A stretch of 5,684 nt of DNA from Bacteroidota bacterium (GTDB lineage Bacteria > Bacteroidota > Bacteroidia > Bacteroidales > Marinifilaceae): assembly GCA_023400335.1 (NCBI GenBank), contig JAEXFF010000156.1:1-5684 (forward strand). Reading direction: 5' to 3'. Under the pieces are notes generated by a model. It had not been told where the DNA came from. It did no database searches and saw nothing but the letters and a program-made list of their open reading frames with translations. A program made the position numbers and the translations under genes. The first letter of the stretch is position 1. Each line of letters begins with the position of its first letter. Positions 1 through 5,684 of the stretch are shown here, piece by piece.

Positions 1-3
1 TGA

Positions 4-132
4 TTCACGGTATTTCTCAGGGGTTACCAACCCTTTGCTTTCCCAGAAGGCATCCAAGATACCGACTACTTCTCCCGCCTCTTCAGCAAGATCATGGGGA
101 TGCCGCCGCTGGAGTACAAGAAGATGAAGAAA
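4..132 (+). pseudogene. C-terminal remnant of an AraC-family transcriptional regulator
   Basis: Frame 1 reads FPEGIQDTDYFSRLF at 40-84 and then SKIMGMPPLEYKKMKK at 85-132. This matches the end of the second helix-turn-helix of AraC-type regulators, whose usual pattern is GF-(x)n-YFSRxFKKxxGxxPxxYR. The fragment is broken on both sides. TGA at 1-3 closes the same frame just before it, and residues 4-36 do not look like an AraC recognition helix. Downstream there is no native stop: the frame simply continues into the antisense of the sulfatase gene. Its recognisable end lies within about 10 bp of the sulfatase stop codon, so the two are convergent and abutting. A frameshift near 35-45 joining it to an upstream AraC gene outside the window is possible. 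The family match is recognised by eye only; I infer that it is non-functional. Confidence 0.55.
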
Positions 133-138
133 GGAGGA

Positions 139-1713
139 TTACCAATAATACTTATCCAGTATCTCCTGCATCCGGGGCGTTGCGGCATCGGTATCGCCAA
201 CCTCGCGACGCAGTTGCAGCAGCTCGCGCTTCATCTTTTCGATTTCACCGGCATAAGCGGGGGAATTGTAGACGTTATGGTCTTCGTGGGGGTCGGCGAG
301 CAGGTCGTAGAACTCCCACGACGGCGTGACGGGAGCCTTATCCGATCCGGTCGCATTCAGCGGATCGCCGTAGAGGAACATCAGTTTGTAGCGATGGTTG
401 CGGATGCCCATGTGGGCGGGACGGATCTTGTGGTGCGTCCAGTAGCGATAGTACATGGACTGCCGCCAGTCGCGCGGAGTCTCGCCCTTCAGATTGTCGC
501 GGAAGCTGCGGCCTTCGCTGCACGACGGGGCGTCCACCCCGGTATAGTCGGCCAGCGTAGCAGCAAAATCAATATTGAGGATGATGTCGGAATTGCGCGT
601 CCCGGCCGGGATCTCCTTCGGGTAGCGGATAACAAACGGCATGCGAAGCGGCTCCTCGTACATCATGCGCTTGTCGAAAAAGCCATGCTCGCCGAGGAAA
701 TAACCCTGGTCGGAGACATAGACTACGATCGTATTCTCGGACAGCCCCTCTTCATCGAGGAAACGCAGCAGGCGACCGATATTGTCATCGATGGCCGCTC
801 CGCAACGCAAGTAGTCGCGAATCAACTTCTGATAGATTTTCCGGCGCGCATCTTCCTTGTCCATTCCTTCTATGGAGAAAGGCAGTTCCGGATACTTGCA
901 CCACCAGGAATCCGGGTCTTTCGAGGCGATCCCCCATCGGCGGGCCACATCTTCCAACGGTTGTCCGGGGAACGTACGCCCGGATTCTTCCGGCCCGAAC
1001 TCCATCATGTTTGCCGGTTCGGGGAACGTGACTCCGTCATAAATATGTTTCAACCGTTCGGGGAAATCCCACGGTTCGTGCGTCGCCTTGAAATGGCAAC
1101 ACATCATGAAGGGTCGGTCCTTGTCGCGCGAACGGATCCACCGGATCGTCTTGTCGGTCACCAGGTCGGTCGAGAAGCCCTTCTCCACCTTGCCGCTTTT
1201 CCCTTTATCATCGTCTATCCAGCCCTCCGCGGTCTTGAAAAGCGGGTCCCAATATTCCCCCTGGTCATGGAAAACCGAAAAGGTGTCGAAACCCGACGGC
1301 TGCGTCTTGAGATGCCATTTGCCGAAAAGGGCCGTCTGATACCCTCCCTCCTGCATGCGTTTCGCAATATTGTCCAAAGCCGGATCGAGCCTGTCTTCAA
1401 GCGTATAGACCCCGTTATGATGGCTATAGGCGCCTGTCATGATAGCCGCGCGGCTGGGCACGGAGATCGAGTTCGTGCAAAAGCAGTTGTCAAGCACGCA
1501 CCCCTCGGCCGCCAGGCGGCGGATATTCTCGTTCTTCACGTATTCGCTCAGTATTCCTCCATAGATTCCCCACGCCTGCGAGGTATGATCGTCGGAAAGG
1601 ATGAAAAGGATGTTCGGGTGTCCAGAGTCGGCTTCCGGCTTTTCGTCTGCCATCGCAGGAGAGGCAGACGCCAAAAAACCGGTCGTGATGATTAGTTGAT
1701 CGAATGTTTTCAT
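139..1713 (-). CDS. Secreted S-type sulfatase (arylsulfatase A-like, S1 family)
   Basis: This is a complete 524-residue type I sulfatase, predicted to hydrolyse sulfate esters from glycans in the periplasm or at the cell surface. A signal peptide is visible (Lys3, a hydrophobic stretch 7-19, cleavage likely after AMA at 20-22; no lipobox). The core begins with NILFILSDDH, with metal ligands D41 and D42. The active-site motif SVPSR has Ser84 as the residue converted to formylglycine, so it is the serine type that needs an anaerobic sulfatase-maturating enzyme, not encoded here. GKWH (131-134), H212 in ATHEPW, D335-Q336 in SDQG, H343 and K348 complete the expected catalytic set. Residues about 417-500 match the usual C-terminal subdomain ending in WEFYDLLADPHEDHN. 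Length is normal and nothing is missing. The substrate cannot be read off; the general layout resembles glycosaminoglycan or GlcNAc-6-O-sulfatases. The start is supported by the signal peptide and a promoter just upstream. GC content and codon use differ sharply from the neighbours. Confidence 0.95.
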   Translation of the reverse strand: MKTFDQLIITTGFLASASPAMADEKPEADSGHPNILFILSDDHTSQAWGIYGGILSEYVKNENIRRLAAEGCVLDNCFCTNSISVPSRAAIMTGAYSHHNGVYTLEDRLDPALDNIAKRMQEGGYQTALFGKWHLKTQPSGFDTFSVFHDQGEYWDPLFKTAEGWIDDDKGKSGKVEKGFSTDLVTDKTIRWIRSRDKDRPFMMCCHFKATHEPWDFPERLKHIYDGVTFPEPANMMEFGPEESGRTFPGQPLEDVARRWGIASKDPDSWWCKYPELPFSIEGMDKEDARRKIYQKLIRDYLRCGAAIDDNIGRLLRFLDEEGLSENTIVVYVSDQGYFLGEHGFFDKRMMYEEPLRMPFVIRYPKEIPAGTRNSDIILNIDFAATLADYTGVDAPSCSEGRSFRDNLKGETPRDWRQSMYYRYWTHHKIRPAHMGIRNHRYKLMFLYGDPLNATGSDKAPVTPSWEFYDLLADPHEDHNVYNSPAYAGEIEKMKRELLQLRREVGDTDAATPRMQEILDKYYW

Positions 1714-1737
1714 GACATTTTTTGTTTTTCTTTCCTA

Positions 1738-1769
1738 CAAAAGTAATGAATTTAAATAGATACCAACAA
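1738..1769 (-). promoter_or_regulatory. Candidate Bacteroidetes-type promoter for the sulfatase
   Basis: On the minus strand TACTTTTG (1738-1745) fits the Bacteroidetes -7 consensus TAnnTTTG exactly. TTGTTGG at 1763-1769 supplies a TTG-type -33 element, with about 21 bp between the first TTG and the -7 box. The implied transcript start, near 1731, leaves a leader of roughly 18 nt before the ATG at 1713. The leader is A-rich with no strong Shine-Dalgarno sequence, which is common in this phylum. The sulfatase can therefore be transcribed independently of the outer-membrane gene 141 bp upstream. Confidence 0.5.
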
Positions 1770-1782
1770 CATTATCTTGCAA

Positions 1783-1801
1783 ATGAAACCCCTCGTTTCA
1801 T
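1783..1801. repeat. Perfect 7-bp inverted repeat upstream of the sulfatase promoter
   Basis: ATGAAAC (1783-1789) and GTTTCAT (1795-1801) are perfect inverted arms around the 5-nt spacer CCCTC. The element ends about 14 bp upstream of the proposed -33 box, a usual place for an activator or repressor site. It is not followed by a T-run on either strand, so it is a poor intrinsic terminator for the outer-membrane gene. The operator role is inference. Confidence 0.4.
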
Positions 1802-1854
1802 GCAACATGACAAGGAACCTTATCGATTTCCGAAAAAATCATATCTATAATTAA

Positions 1855-4167
1855 TTATTCATTTGCTTTCAATATGGCGGAGTTTCTTGTCTTCTCTATT
1901 TCTATTTGCTTAAATGTATGCTTTTTACCCCAGTTGAACCGATAACTCACATTCACATAAAATACATGATCGTTTATTTTCGGACCATAATTCCGGGAAT
2001 ATGAGCTATAGATATCCGAAATATACTCTCTCTTTTTTACAAAAGTAGAAAATGGATTACGTGTTCCTAATTCAAAATTCCAATTATTAAGATTATATCC
2101 TACGTTAAAATTGTAGATAAGTGGAGTACGATAGAAAACTCCGACATCATCATAATTCTTTTGGGGAGTTATGAGTTGTCCGGAAGCCATGAAATTTTTA
2201 TATATAAACAACAATTTAGCTGAAGCATAAAAACAATTGACATCTAATTTTCTCCATGCATGTATAACTCGTTTTTTATAATATCCGGCCAAATCGAATG
2301 TCAATTTTCCAGGTATGACTTTTAGCTTCATTCTTGGACCTGTCACTAAATCAAATCCGGATTTAGCTATGGCATAATCATGTATAAACAAATTCCGGCT
2401 TTCATCATAAGATACTCGTTCATAAGGGACATCTGTCGTCACTTCAAACGAAGTATGATAAGTAAGATTGAAAACAGGCGTATTTAAAGAATAAGTCAAA
2501 CCCGTCAAATAAAATTTCAATACCTTTACCTCTGGATTACCTCTGCGTATCTGATATTTATCAATTCTTTGCTCTGTTAAAGAACGATATTGCAACCCAA
2601 GATCACCCGATTCAAGAGCCGTGGTAAAACGTATCGAATTATTCTCATTAATCATATAAGTCATAAAAAGTCCGGGACTGAAAAAATGTTGTAAAGAAGA
2701 TTCTTTCTTATTATCGATATAAGTCAACTGATCGGCCCATTGAACAGTCATTTTCAATTTATTTTTTAACCGAAAAGCATATCCTAATGTCAACCTCCCT
2801 TCTCCCTTTGTTTGGTAATCATCCGAAAGCTGTCCATCGATTTCATATTGAGTATGGGCATAAGTATGGTCATAGTTCAACAGGACAAAGAGAACATCGC
2901 TTTTTCGTACAGTTTTCCTATACATCAGTTGAGGAATTACCCTATAATTATTTTCTTTTGCATGTGTATTATAAGCTAAAGTAATTTTGTCATTTTGTAA
3001 AGCCTCATACTGTCTGTCATACTTATTCTGATTGTAATTTCCACTTAAACGGAAACGTATATACTGTTCGTGTTTTAGACTCCCGGTATATTCTATCCTC
3101 AAAGCAGGATTAAAATTATGAGAAGAAGAATTGTCATCCACTTTATACCGGACCGGGTCATTGCTGTACGTTTGCATACTTAAATCATCCTCATCCGATT
3201 TTTCCTGATTCAAGACTAAAGTTGTATAAAGTTGATTGTGCTTATCATGGTAAAGATAATTAAAATAGCTATTTATACTATTACTATTTTGAGGAGAGGG
3301 TAAACTTGAAGCTTCATTCACGATCGTTTCCTTTGTCGATTTTAAATAAGTCGAAGTTTCATAGCCACGTTTAGGAGTATAATTATTATAGCTGTCTGAA
3401 ACTGAAACAATAAACTCGGACTTTTTGTTAAAAATCTGTCCTGTAGCTCCATAATTACCGTTTCCTTTATTCAAATGCTGTTGCCCATTCATAGCGACCA
3501 TCCCTCCTCTATCATGATGTTCTAAAATATAGTCGACAACAGAATTCGCATTCGGATATTCAGGATGATGTTGATCATAAAAATCAATACGGAGAATATC
3601 TTTGGGATTCAGGTTTCGGATCTCATCGCTCGAAGCTTCCCGTCCATTGATGAGGAGCAATGTTTCTCCTTGAATAGTCGATACCTTTTTTGTAAACGGA
3701 TCGACATCCAATGTCGGTATCATCATTAATGCCAATGCTTTATAACCATCCGATGCATGACGTAACTGTTCTTTGGAAGGAAAATACAAGACCTTATCAG
3801 TAGTACGCGTTATTTGTCGACCGGTGACAACAACCTCATCCAGCTTATTACTTTCTTCTATCAAAACAATATCACCTAACTGCAATTCACCCAAATCGCC
3901 CTTTGTATGAAGGACATGTTCCTTATAACCAATATAATTTATAACCAATTTATATCCAGAAGGAGAAACAGGTGCTGTTATTGAAAAATTACCGGTACTA
4001 TCACTGATATCTCCCTTTACAAACACTGAATCGTGTATGAAACAGCGAACTGTTGCAGAAGAGACCGCATTTTTATGTTCATCTACAAGACGCCCCTTCA
4101 AACAAATATTTTGAGCCTCTAATAATGAATTCAATAAACATAAAACAATTATCAATAATGCTTTCAT
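1855..4167 (-). CDS. Outer-membrane beta-barrel protein with carboxypeptidase-regulatory-like domain (TonB-receptor-like)
   Basis: This complete 770-residue protein probably forms an outer-membrane barrel of the 'outer membrane beta-barrel family' (OMP_b-brl_3-like) group related to TonB-dependent receptors. Residues 1-19 are a signal peptide (MKALLIIVLCLLNSLLEAQ) without a proper lipobox. Residues about 22-105 form a carboxypeptidase-regulatory-like Ig-fold domain, with KGRLVDEHKNAV and GNFSI as landmarks. DEVVVTG (110-116) opens a plug-like segment that includes LLINGREAS (170-178) and VVDYILEH. From about 222 to 748 the sequence alternates aromatic and polar residues as barrel strands do, with RRGNPEVKVL (541-550) matching the receptors' RxGNP landmark and a late strand FYVNVSYRFNWGKK. 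A roughly 20-residue charged tail follows, so the protein does not end on an aromatic residue; this is usual for the family. No SusD partner follows, so it is not a classical SusC. TAGGA sits 4 nt before the ATG. The ligand is unknown. Composition is AT-rich like the regulator upstream, which probably controls it. Confidence 0.9.
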   Translation of the reverse strand: MKALLIIVLCLLNSLLEAQNICLKGRLVDEHKNAVSSATVRCFIHDSVFVKGDISDSTGNFSITAPVSPSGYKLVINYIGYKEHVLHTKGDLGELQLGDIVLIEESNKLDEVVVTGRQITRTTDKVLYFPSKEQLRHASDGYKALALMMIPTLDVDPFTKKVSTIQGETLLLINGREASSDEIRNLNPKDILRIDFYDQHHPEYPNANSVVDYILEHHDRGGMVAMNGQQHLNKGNGNYGATGQIFNKKSEFIVSVSDSYNNYTPKRGYETSTYLKSTKETIVNEASSLPSPQNSNSINSYFNYLYHDKHNQLYTTLVLNQEKSDEDDLSMQTYSNDPVRYKVDDNSSSHNFNPALRIEYTGSLKHEQYIRFRLSGNYNQNKYDRQYEALQNDKITLAYNTHAKENNYRVIPQLMYRKTVRKSDVLFVLLNYDHTYAHTQYEIDGQLSDDYQTKGEGRLTLGYAFRLKNKLKMTVQWADQLTYIDNKKESSLQHFFSPGLFMTYMINENNSIRFTTALESGDLGLQYRSLTEQRIDKYQIRRGNPEVKVLKFYLTGLTYSLNTPVFNLTYHTSFEVTTDVPYERVSYDESRNLFIHDYAIAKSGFDLVTGPRMKLKVIPGKLTFDLAGYYKKRVIHAWRKLDVNCFYASAKLLFIYKNFMASGQLITPQKNYDDVGVFYRTPLIYNFNVGYNLNNWNFELGTRNPFSTFVKKREYISDIYSSYSRNYGPKINDHVFYVNVSYRFNWGKKHTFKQIEIEKTRNSAILKANE

Positions 4168-4237
4168 TGTATCCTACAAAATTTTAAAACCGCCTTGACC
4201 ATGCTTAGCTCTTAATCATAAAAGAACCTTCACATAA

Positions 4238-4321
4238 TCAGGACAGCATGTTATTCCATTCTGAAGTCAGAAAAAATAAACATACAATACTACTAATAAA
4301 AATAAACAAATTTTTATTCAT
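4238..4321 (-). CDS. Possible 27-residue hydrophobic small protein or leader peptide
   Basis: An ATG at 4319-4321 opens a 27-codon frame ending in TGA at 4238-4240. The peptide starts MNKNLFIF, has one hydrophobic segment over about residues 5-19, and ends in a short polar part (EWNNMLS). It therefore resembles a signal peptide or a single-pass membrane miniprotein. AAGG (inside AGAAAGG, 4330-4336) lies 8 nt upstream of the ATG, good Shine-Dalgarno spacing, and a -7-like box lies a further 20 nt or so upstream. It sits in the leader of the outer-membrane gene, whose start is 70 bp downstream of its stop codon. It could be a real small protein, a regulatory leader peptide, the remnant of a lipoprotein gene, or chance in AT-rich DNA. 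I do not recognise a family. Confidence 0.3.
   Translation of the reverse strand: MNKNLFIFISSIVCLFFLTSEWNNMLS
4259..4272. repeat. Short inverted repeat in the leader of the outer-membrane gene
   Basis: TTCTGA-AG-TCAGAA is a perfect pair of 6-bp inverted arms with a 2-nt centre. The centre is too short for a stable RNA hairpin with all six pairs, so if it matters it is more likely a protein-binding dyad. It lies inside the small frame at 4238-4321 and about 90 bp upstream of the outer-membrane start codon. It may be chance. Confidence 0.25.
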
Positions 4322-4354
4322 AACTCTTACCTTTCTAAATTCTAATGCAAATTT

Positions 4355-4362
4355 CAGACATA
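4355..4362 (-). promoter_or_regulatory. -7-like box, proximal copy, upstream of the small ORF and outer-membrane gene
   Basis: On the minus strand TATGTCTG differs from the Bacteroidetes -7 consensus TAnnTTTG at one base. It is part of an 11-mer, TATGTCTGAAA (4352-4362), repeated exactly at 4431-4441. A start near 4347 would give about 26 nt before the small ORF ATG and about 180 nt before the outer-membrane ATG. No good TTTG lies at -33. Instead that position is occupied by one copy of the AATCCGGTTTTT repeat, as expected for an activator-dependent promoter. No perfect TAnnTTTG exists on this strand between 4168 and 4515, so this is the best candidate, not a firm call. Confidence 0.35.
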
Positions 4363-4371
4363 AAACACAAA

Positions 4372-4383
4372 AAAAACCGGATT
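4372..4383 (-). repeat. AATCCGGTTTTT repeat, copy 1
   Basis: This is the copy nearest the outer-membrane gene. On the minus strand it reads AATCCGGTTTTT, identical over 12 bases to the copies at 4482-4493 and 4504-4515. It begins about 20 bp upstream of the -7-like box at 4355-4362, overlapping the place where a -33 element would be. It is 110 bp from copy 2, which is five times the 22-bp spacing between copies 2 and 3. Confidence 0.5.
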
Positions 4384-4430
4384 AGAAAAAATAAGTTCAG
4401 TATAGAATAAAAAACAAATAATTTGCTAAT

Positions 4431-4441
4431 TTTCAGACATA
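4431..4441 (-). repeat. TATGTCTGAAA repeat, distal copy
   Basis: This is an exact 11-base copy of the sequence at 4352-4362, 79 bp away in the same orientation. It carries the same -7-like TATGTCTG (4434-4441), but AATCCGGTTTTT copy 2 is 51 bp away instead of 20. It could be a second promoter or half of a duplicated promoter module. A shorter shared core, TGTCTG, recurs at 4498-4503 next to repeat copy 3. Confidence 0.35.
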
Positions 4442-4481
4442 TAAATCTGATCTCATACATTAAAAATTCACTTTTACTTTC

Positions 4482-4515
4482 AAAAACCGGATTCGACCAG
4501 ACAAAAAACCGGATT
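4482..4515 (-). repeat. AATCCGGTTTTT repeats, copies 2 and 3, 22 bp apart
   Basis: Two exact direct copies of AATCCGGTTTTT lie at 4482-4493 and 4504-4515, with starts 22 bp apart, about two helical turns. Copy 3 ends directly against the TAA stop codon (4516-4518) of the regulator gene. Same-face direct repeats at 21-22 bp are typical of dimeric activator sites (known, for example, for LytTR-type regulators). I infer an operator for the outer-membrane gene. Alternatively, the two CCGG cores and T-runs could form a weak terminator hairpin for the regulator (about four G-C pairs, one mismatch, a long loop). That is less convincing and would not explain copy 1. Confidence 0.5.
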
Positions 4516-5684
4516 TTACCATAATAATTTTTCGAGAAATCGGTCTAAACTTTGCTTTTCAGACACATTAAAGTATTTTTCTTTTATCTCGGCTTTCTGT
4601 TTTGTGATCGTATCTGGTGCTAAGTTTAGTATAGTCGCAATTTTACCAGTTTTTACCCCCAGTTTAACCAGACAACAGATTAACAATTCTCGCTCATCCA
4701 ATTTATACTGTATGAACAAATATTCTACAAATCCAGGAAATACCGGAGAAAAATGCTCATAAAACATATCCTTATTAAAGTTTAAAGGATACAATTGTTG
4801 TCTATTATCGGATAGATTAAGCAAAAATTCATCTTGATGAATCAATTTTTGTATCCATGCTTCATACATCCTGGATTTTTGTTTGAGTTCACCGGCTACC
4901 TCTTGTTCTTTTCGCAATTGTTCTTCTTGCTGAAGCCGCAGTGACTCCCAATCCAGGCTCAGTTGTTTTTGCGCCTTTACATTTGCATCCAGTTCTTGGC
5001 TTAGTACACTTCTTTGTCTTTCCAATTCTTCTTTCTCTTTTATTGAAAGAAGAATACGTTGCTCTAATTTTCCATTTTTTTCTAATATAGACTGCAATTG
5101 TGTATCTTTCTGTCTAAGTAGTATATCCTTATTGCTTATTAATTCCTCTTTTTGCTTAAGAATCGTCTCTTTCTCTTTGAGAAGTTTAGATTGTTCGATA
5201 TTAGCCTCTTCCTGTTGCTGTTTGTATATTTCCAGTTGAGATAAATTATCATTTTCCAATGTCTGGATTGTCTCAGTCAAGGAGTCTATTAACAGATGGT
5301 TCTCTTCCAATTGCTTCTGGATAGTCTGCAAAGCGATGTCTTTTTTCTCCATCTCCTGCTTATCGCTCAGCAAAAGACTTTCATTTTTCTGCAATAGCTT
5401 CTGTATTTCTTTATTTCTCAATTTATGTTTACTGATTATTTGGAACATGATCACATAGACTATCCCTATTGCAAGACAAGCACAAAGAAAGCAGATAAGC
5501 AGGAAATCTTGCCTGCTACGAGCTGTATGCATTTGCTGGTTTTGCTTGCTGATTAAACGCTCTTTATTATATAAAGCTTCTACTTTCGCCAATTTTTGAG
5601 GTTGATATACCTGTTCGATTGAATCCCGGAGTAAAAGGTAACGTTCATTATATGTACAAGCTTTCTTATAATCCTGCTTTTTTA
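4516..5684 (-). CDS. Membrane-anchored TPR/coiled-coil/LuxR-like HTH regulator (5' partial)
   Basis: The frame is open to the right edge, so the N-terminus is missing. The TTG at 5590-5592 is an internal Leu codon, not a start. The visible 388 residues, in order, begin with the end of a TPR-like helix repeat (DYKKACTYNERYLLLRDSI, 5617-5673). Next comes one transmembrane helix (LLICFLCACLAIGIVYVIMF, within 5434-5505), then a charged coiled coil of nearly 200 residues rich in Gln, Glu, Lys and Leu (about 4825-5415). Last is a C-terminal helix-turn-helix (about 4567-4704: LDERELLICCLVKLGVKTGK, then IATILNLAPDTITKQK) and a closing SLDRFLEKLLW. In known Bacteroidetes proteins of this design the TPR part is periplasmic and the HTH cytoplasmic, so signals cross the membrane in one polypeptide. 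The likely target is the outer-membrane gene 348 bp downstream, through the repeats between them (inference). It is AT-rich, like the barrel gene. Confidence 0.85.
   Translation of the reverse strand, partial: KKQDYKKACTYNERYLLLRDSIEQVYQPQKLAKVEALYNKERLISKQNQQMHTARSRQDFLLICFLCACLAIGIVYVIMFQIISKHKLRNKEIQKLLQKNESLLLSDKQEMEKKDIALQTIQKQLEENHLLIDSLTETIQTLENDNLSQLEIYKQQQEEANIEQSKLLKEKETILKQKEELISNKDILLRQKDTQLQSILEKNGKLEQRILLSIKEKEELERQRSVLSQELDANVKAQKQLSLDWESLRLQQEEQLRKEQEVAGELKQKSRMYEAWIQKLIHQDEFLLNLSDNRQQLYPLNFNKDMFYEHFSPVFPGFVEYLFIQYKLDERELLICCLVKLGVKTGKIATILNLAPDTITKQKAEIKEKYFNVSEKQSLDRFLEKLLW

Noticed and set aside
1673..1682. AAAAAACCGG inside the sulfatase signal-peptide region, like the core of the intergenic repeat
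   Set aside because: It lacks the ATT end of the 12-mer and is explained by codons for Gly-Phe-Leu in the signal peptide; probably chance.
94..1695. A 533-codon open frame on the + strand covering nearly the whole sulfatase gene
   Set aside because: It is the codon-registered antisense of the sulfatase. It stays open only because that gene avoids TTA, CTA and TCA. The first dozen residues are the AraC-like fragment; the rest resembles no protein, while the minus strand carries a complete catalytic sulfatase core.
1802..1854. Terminator for the outer-membrane gene
   Set aside because: Only tiny dyads are visible downstream of the stop (AAGG-AA-CCTT and a 5-bp GATTT/AAATC pair), with no GC-rich stem followed by a T-run. 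Read-through into the sulfatase cannot be excluded.
5590..5592. TTG as the start codon of the regulator
   Set aside because: The same frame runs on without a stop to the window edge and encodes a TPR-like helix pair there, so this is an internal leucine codon and the gene is 5' partial.
1..5684. CRISPR array, tRNA, rRNA, insertion-sequence ends or transposase
   Set aside because: No regularly spaced long repeats, tRNA-like cloverleaf or transposase motifs were seen. The intergenic repeats are only 12 bp and too few for a CRISPR array.

Overview
The window reads as part of a Bacteroidales genome (Bacteroides/Parabacteroides-like gut bacterium). This rests on gene content: a secreted S-type sulfatase, an outer-membrane beta-barrel protein with an N-terminal carboxypeptidase-regulatory-like domain, and a TPR/transmembrane/coiled-coil/HTH regulator. 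It is also supported by a good TAnnTTTG-type -7 promoter box of the Bacteroidetes kind. The genus cannot be fixed from this sequence alone.

Layout, left to right. Positions 4-132 (+) hold what looks like the C-terminal remnant of an AraC-family regulator. It has an in-frame stop just before it and no stop of its own, and it abuts the tail of the next gene. Positions 139-1713 (-) encode a complete secreted sulfatase with the serine-type active-site motif. Positions 1714-1854 are a short intergenic stretch with a plausible sulfatase promoter and a 7-bp inverted repeat. Positions 1855-4167 (-) encode a 770-residue outer-membrane beta-barrel protein of the TonB-receptor-like group. Positions 4168-4515 are a 348-bp AT-rich intergenic region. 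It contains three copies of a 12-mer spaced 22 and 110 bp apart, two copies of an 11-mer that includes a -7-like box, a small inverted repeat, and a possible 27-codon hydrophobic ORF with a Shine-Dalgarno-like sequence. Positions 4516-5684 (-) encode the C-terminal part of a membrane-anchored regulator, open to the right edge.

All three main genes point left. The regulator, the repeat-rich leader and the barrel protein look like one functional unit: a membrane-spanning sensor-regulator upstream of the outer-membrane protein it probably controls, with the phased repeats as candidate operator sites (inference). The sulfatase is probably a separate acquisition or a separate transcription unit. 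It is clearly more GC-rich than its neighbours, and residues 8-524 use none of the codons TTA, CTA or TCA, which the other two genes use freely. The broken AraC fragment beside it fits a rearranged accessory region. There is no SusC/SusD pair, glycoside hydrolase, tRNA, rRNA, CRISPR array or transposase gene in the window, so this is not a recognisable complete polysaccharide utilisation locus.
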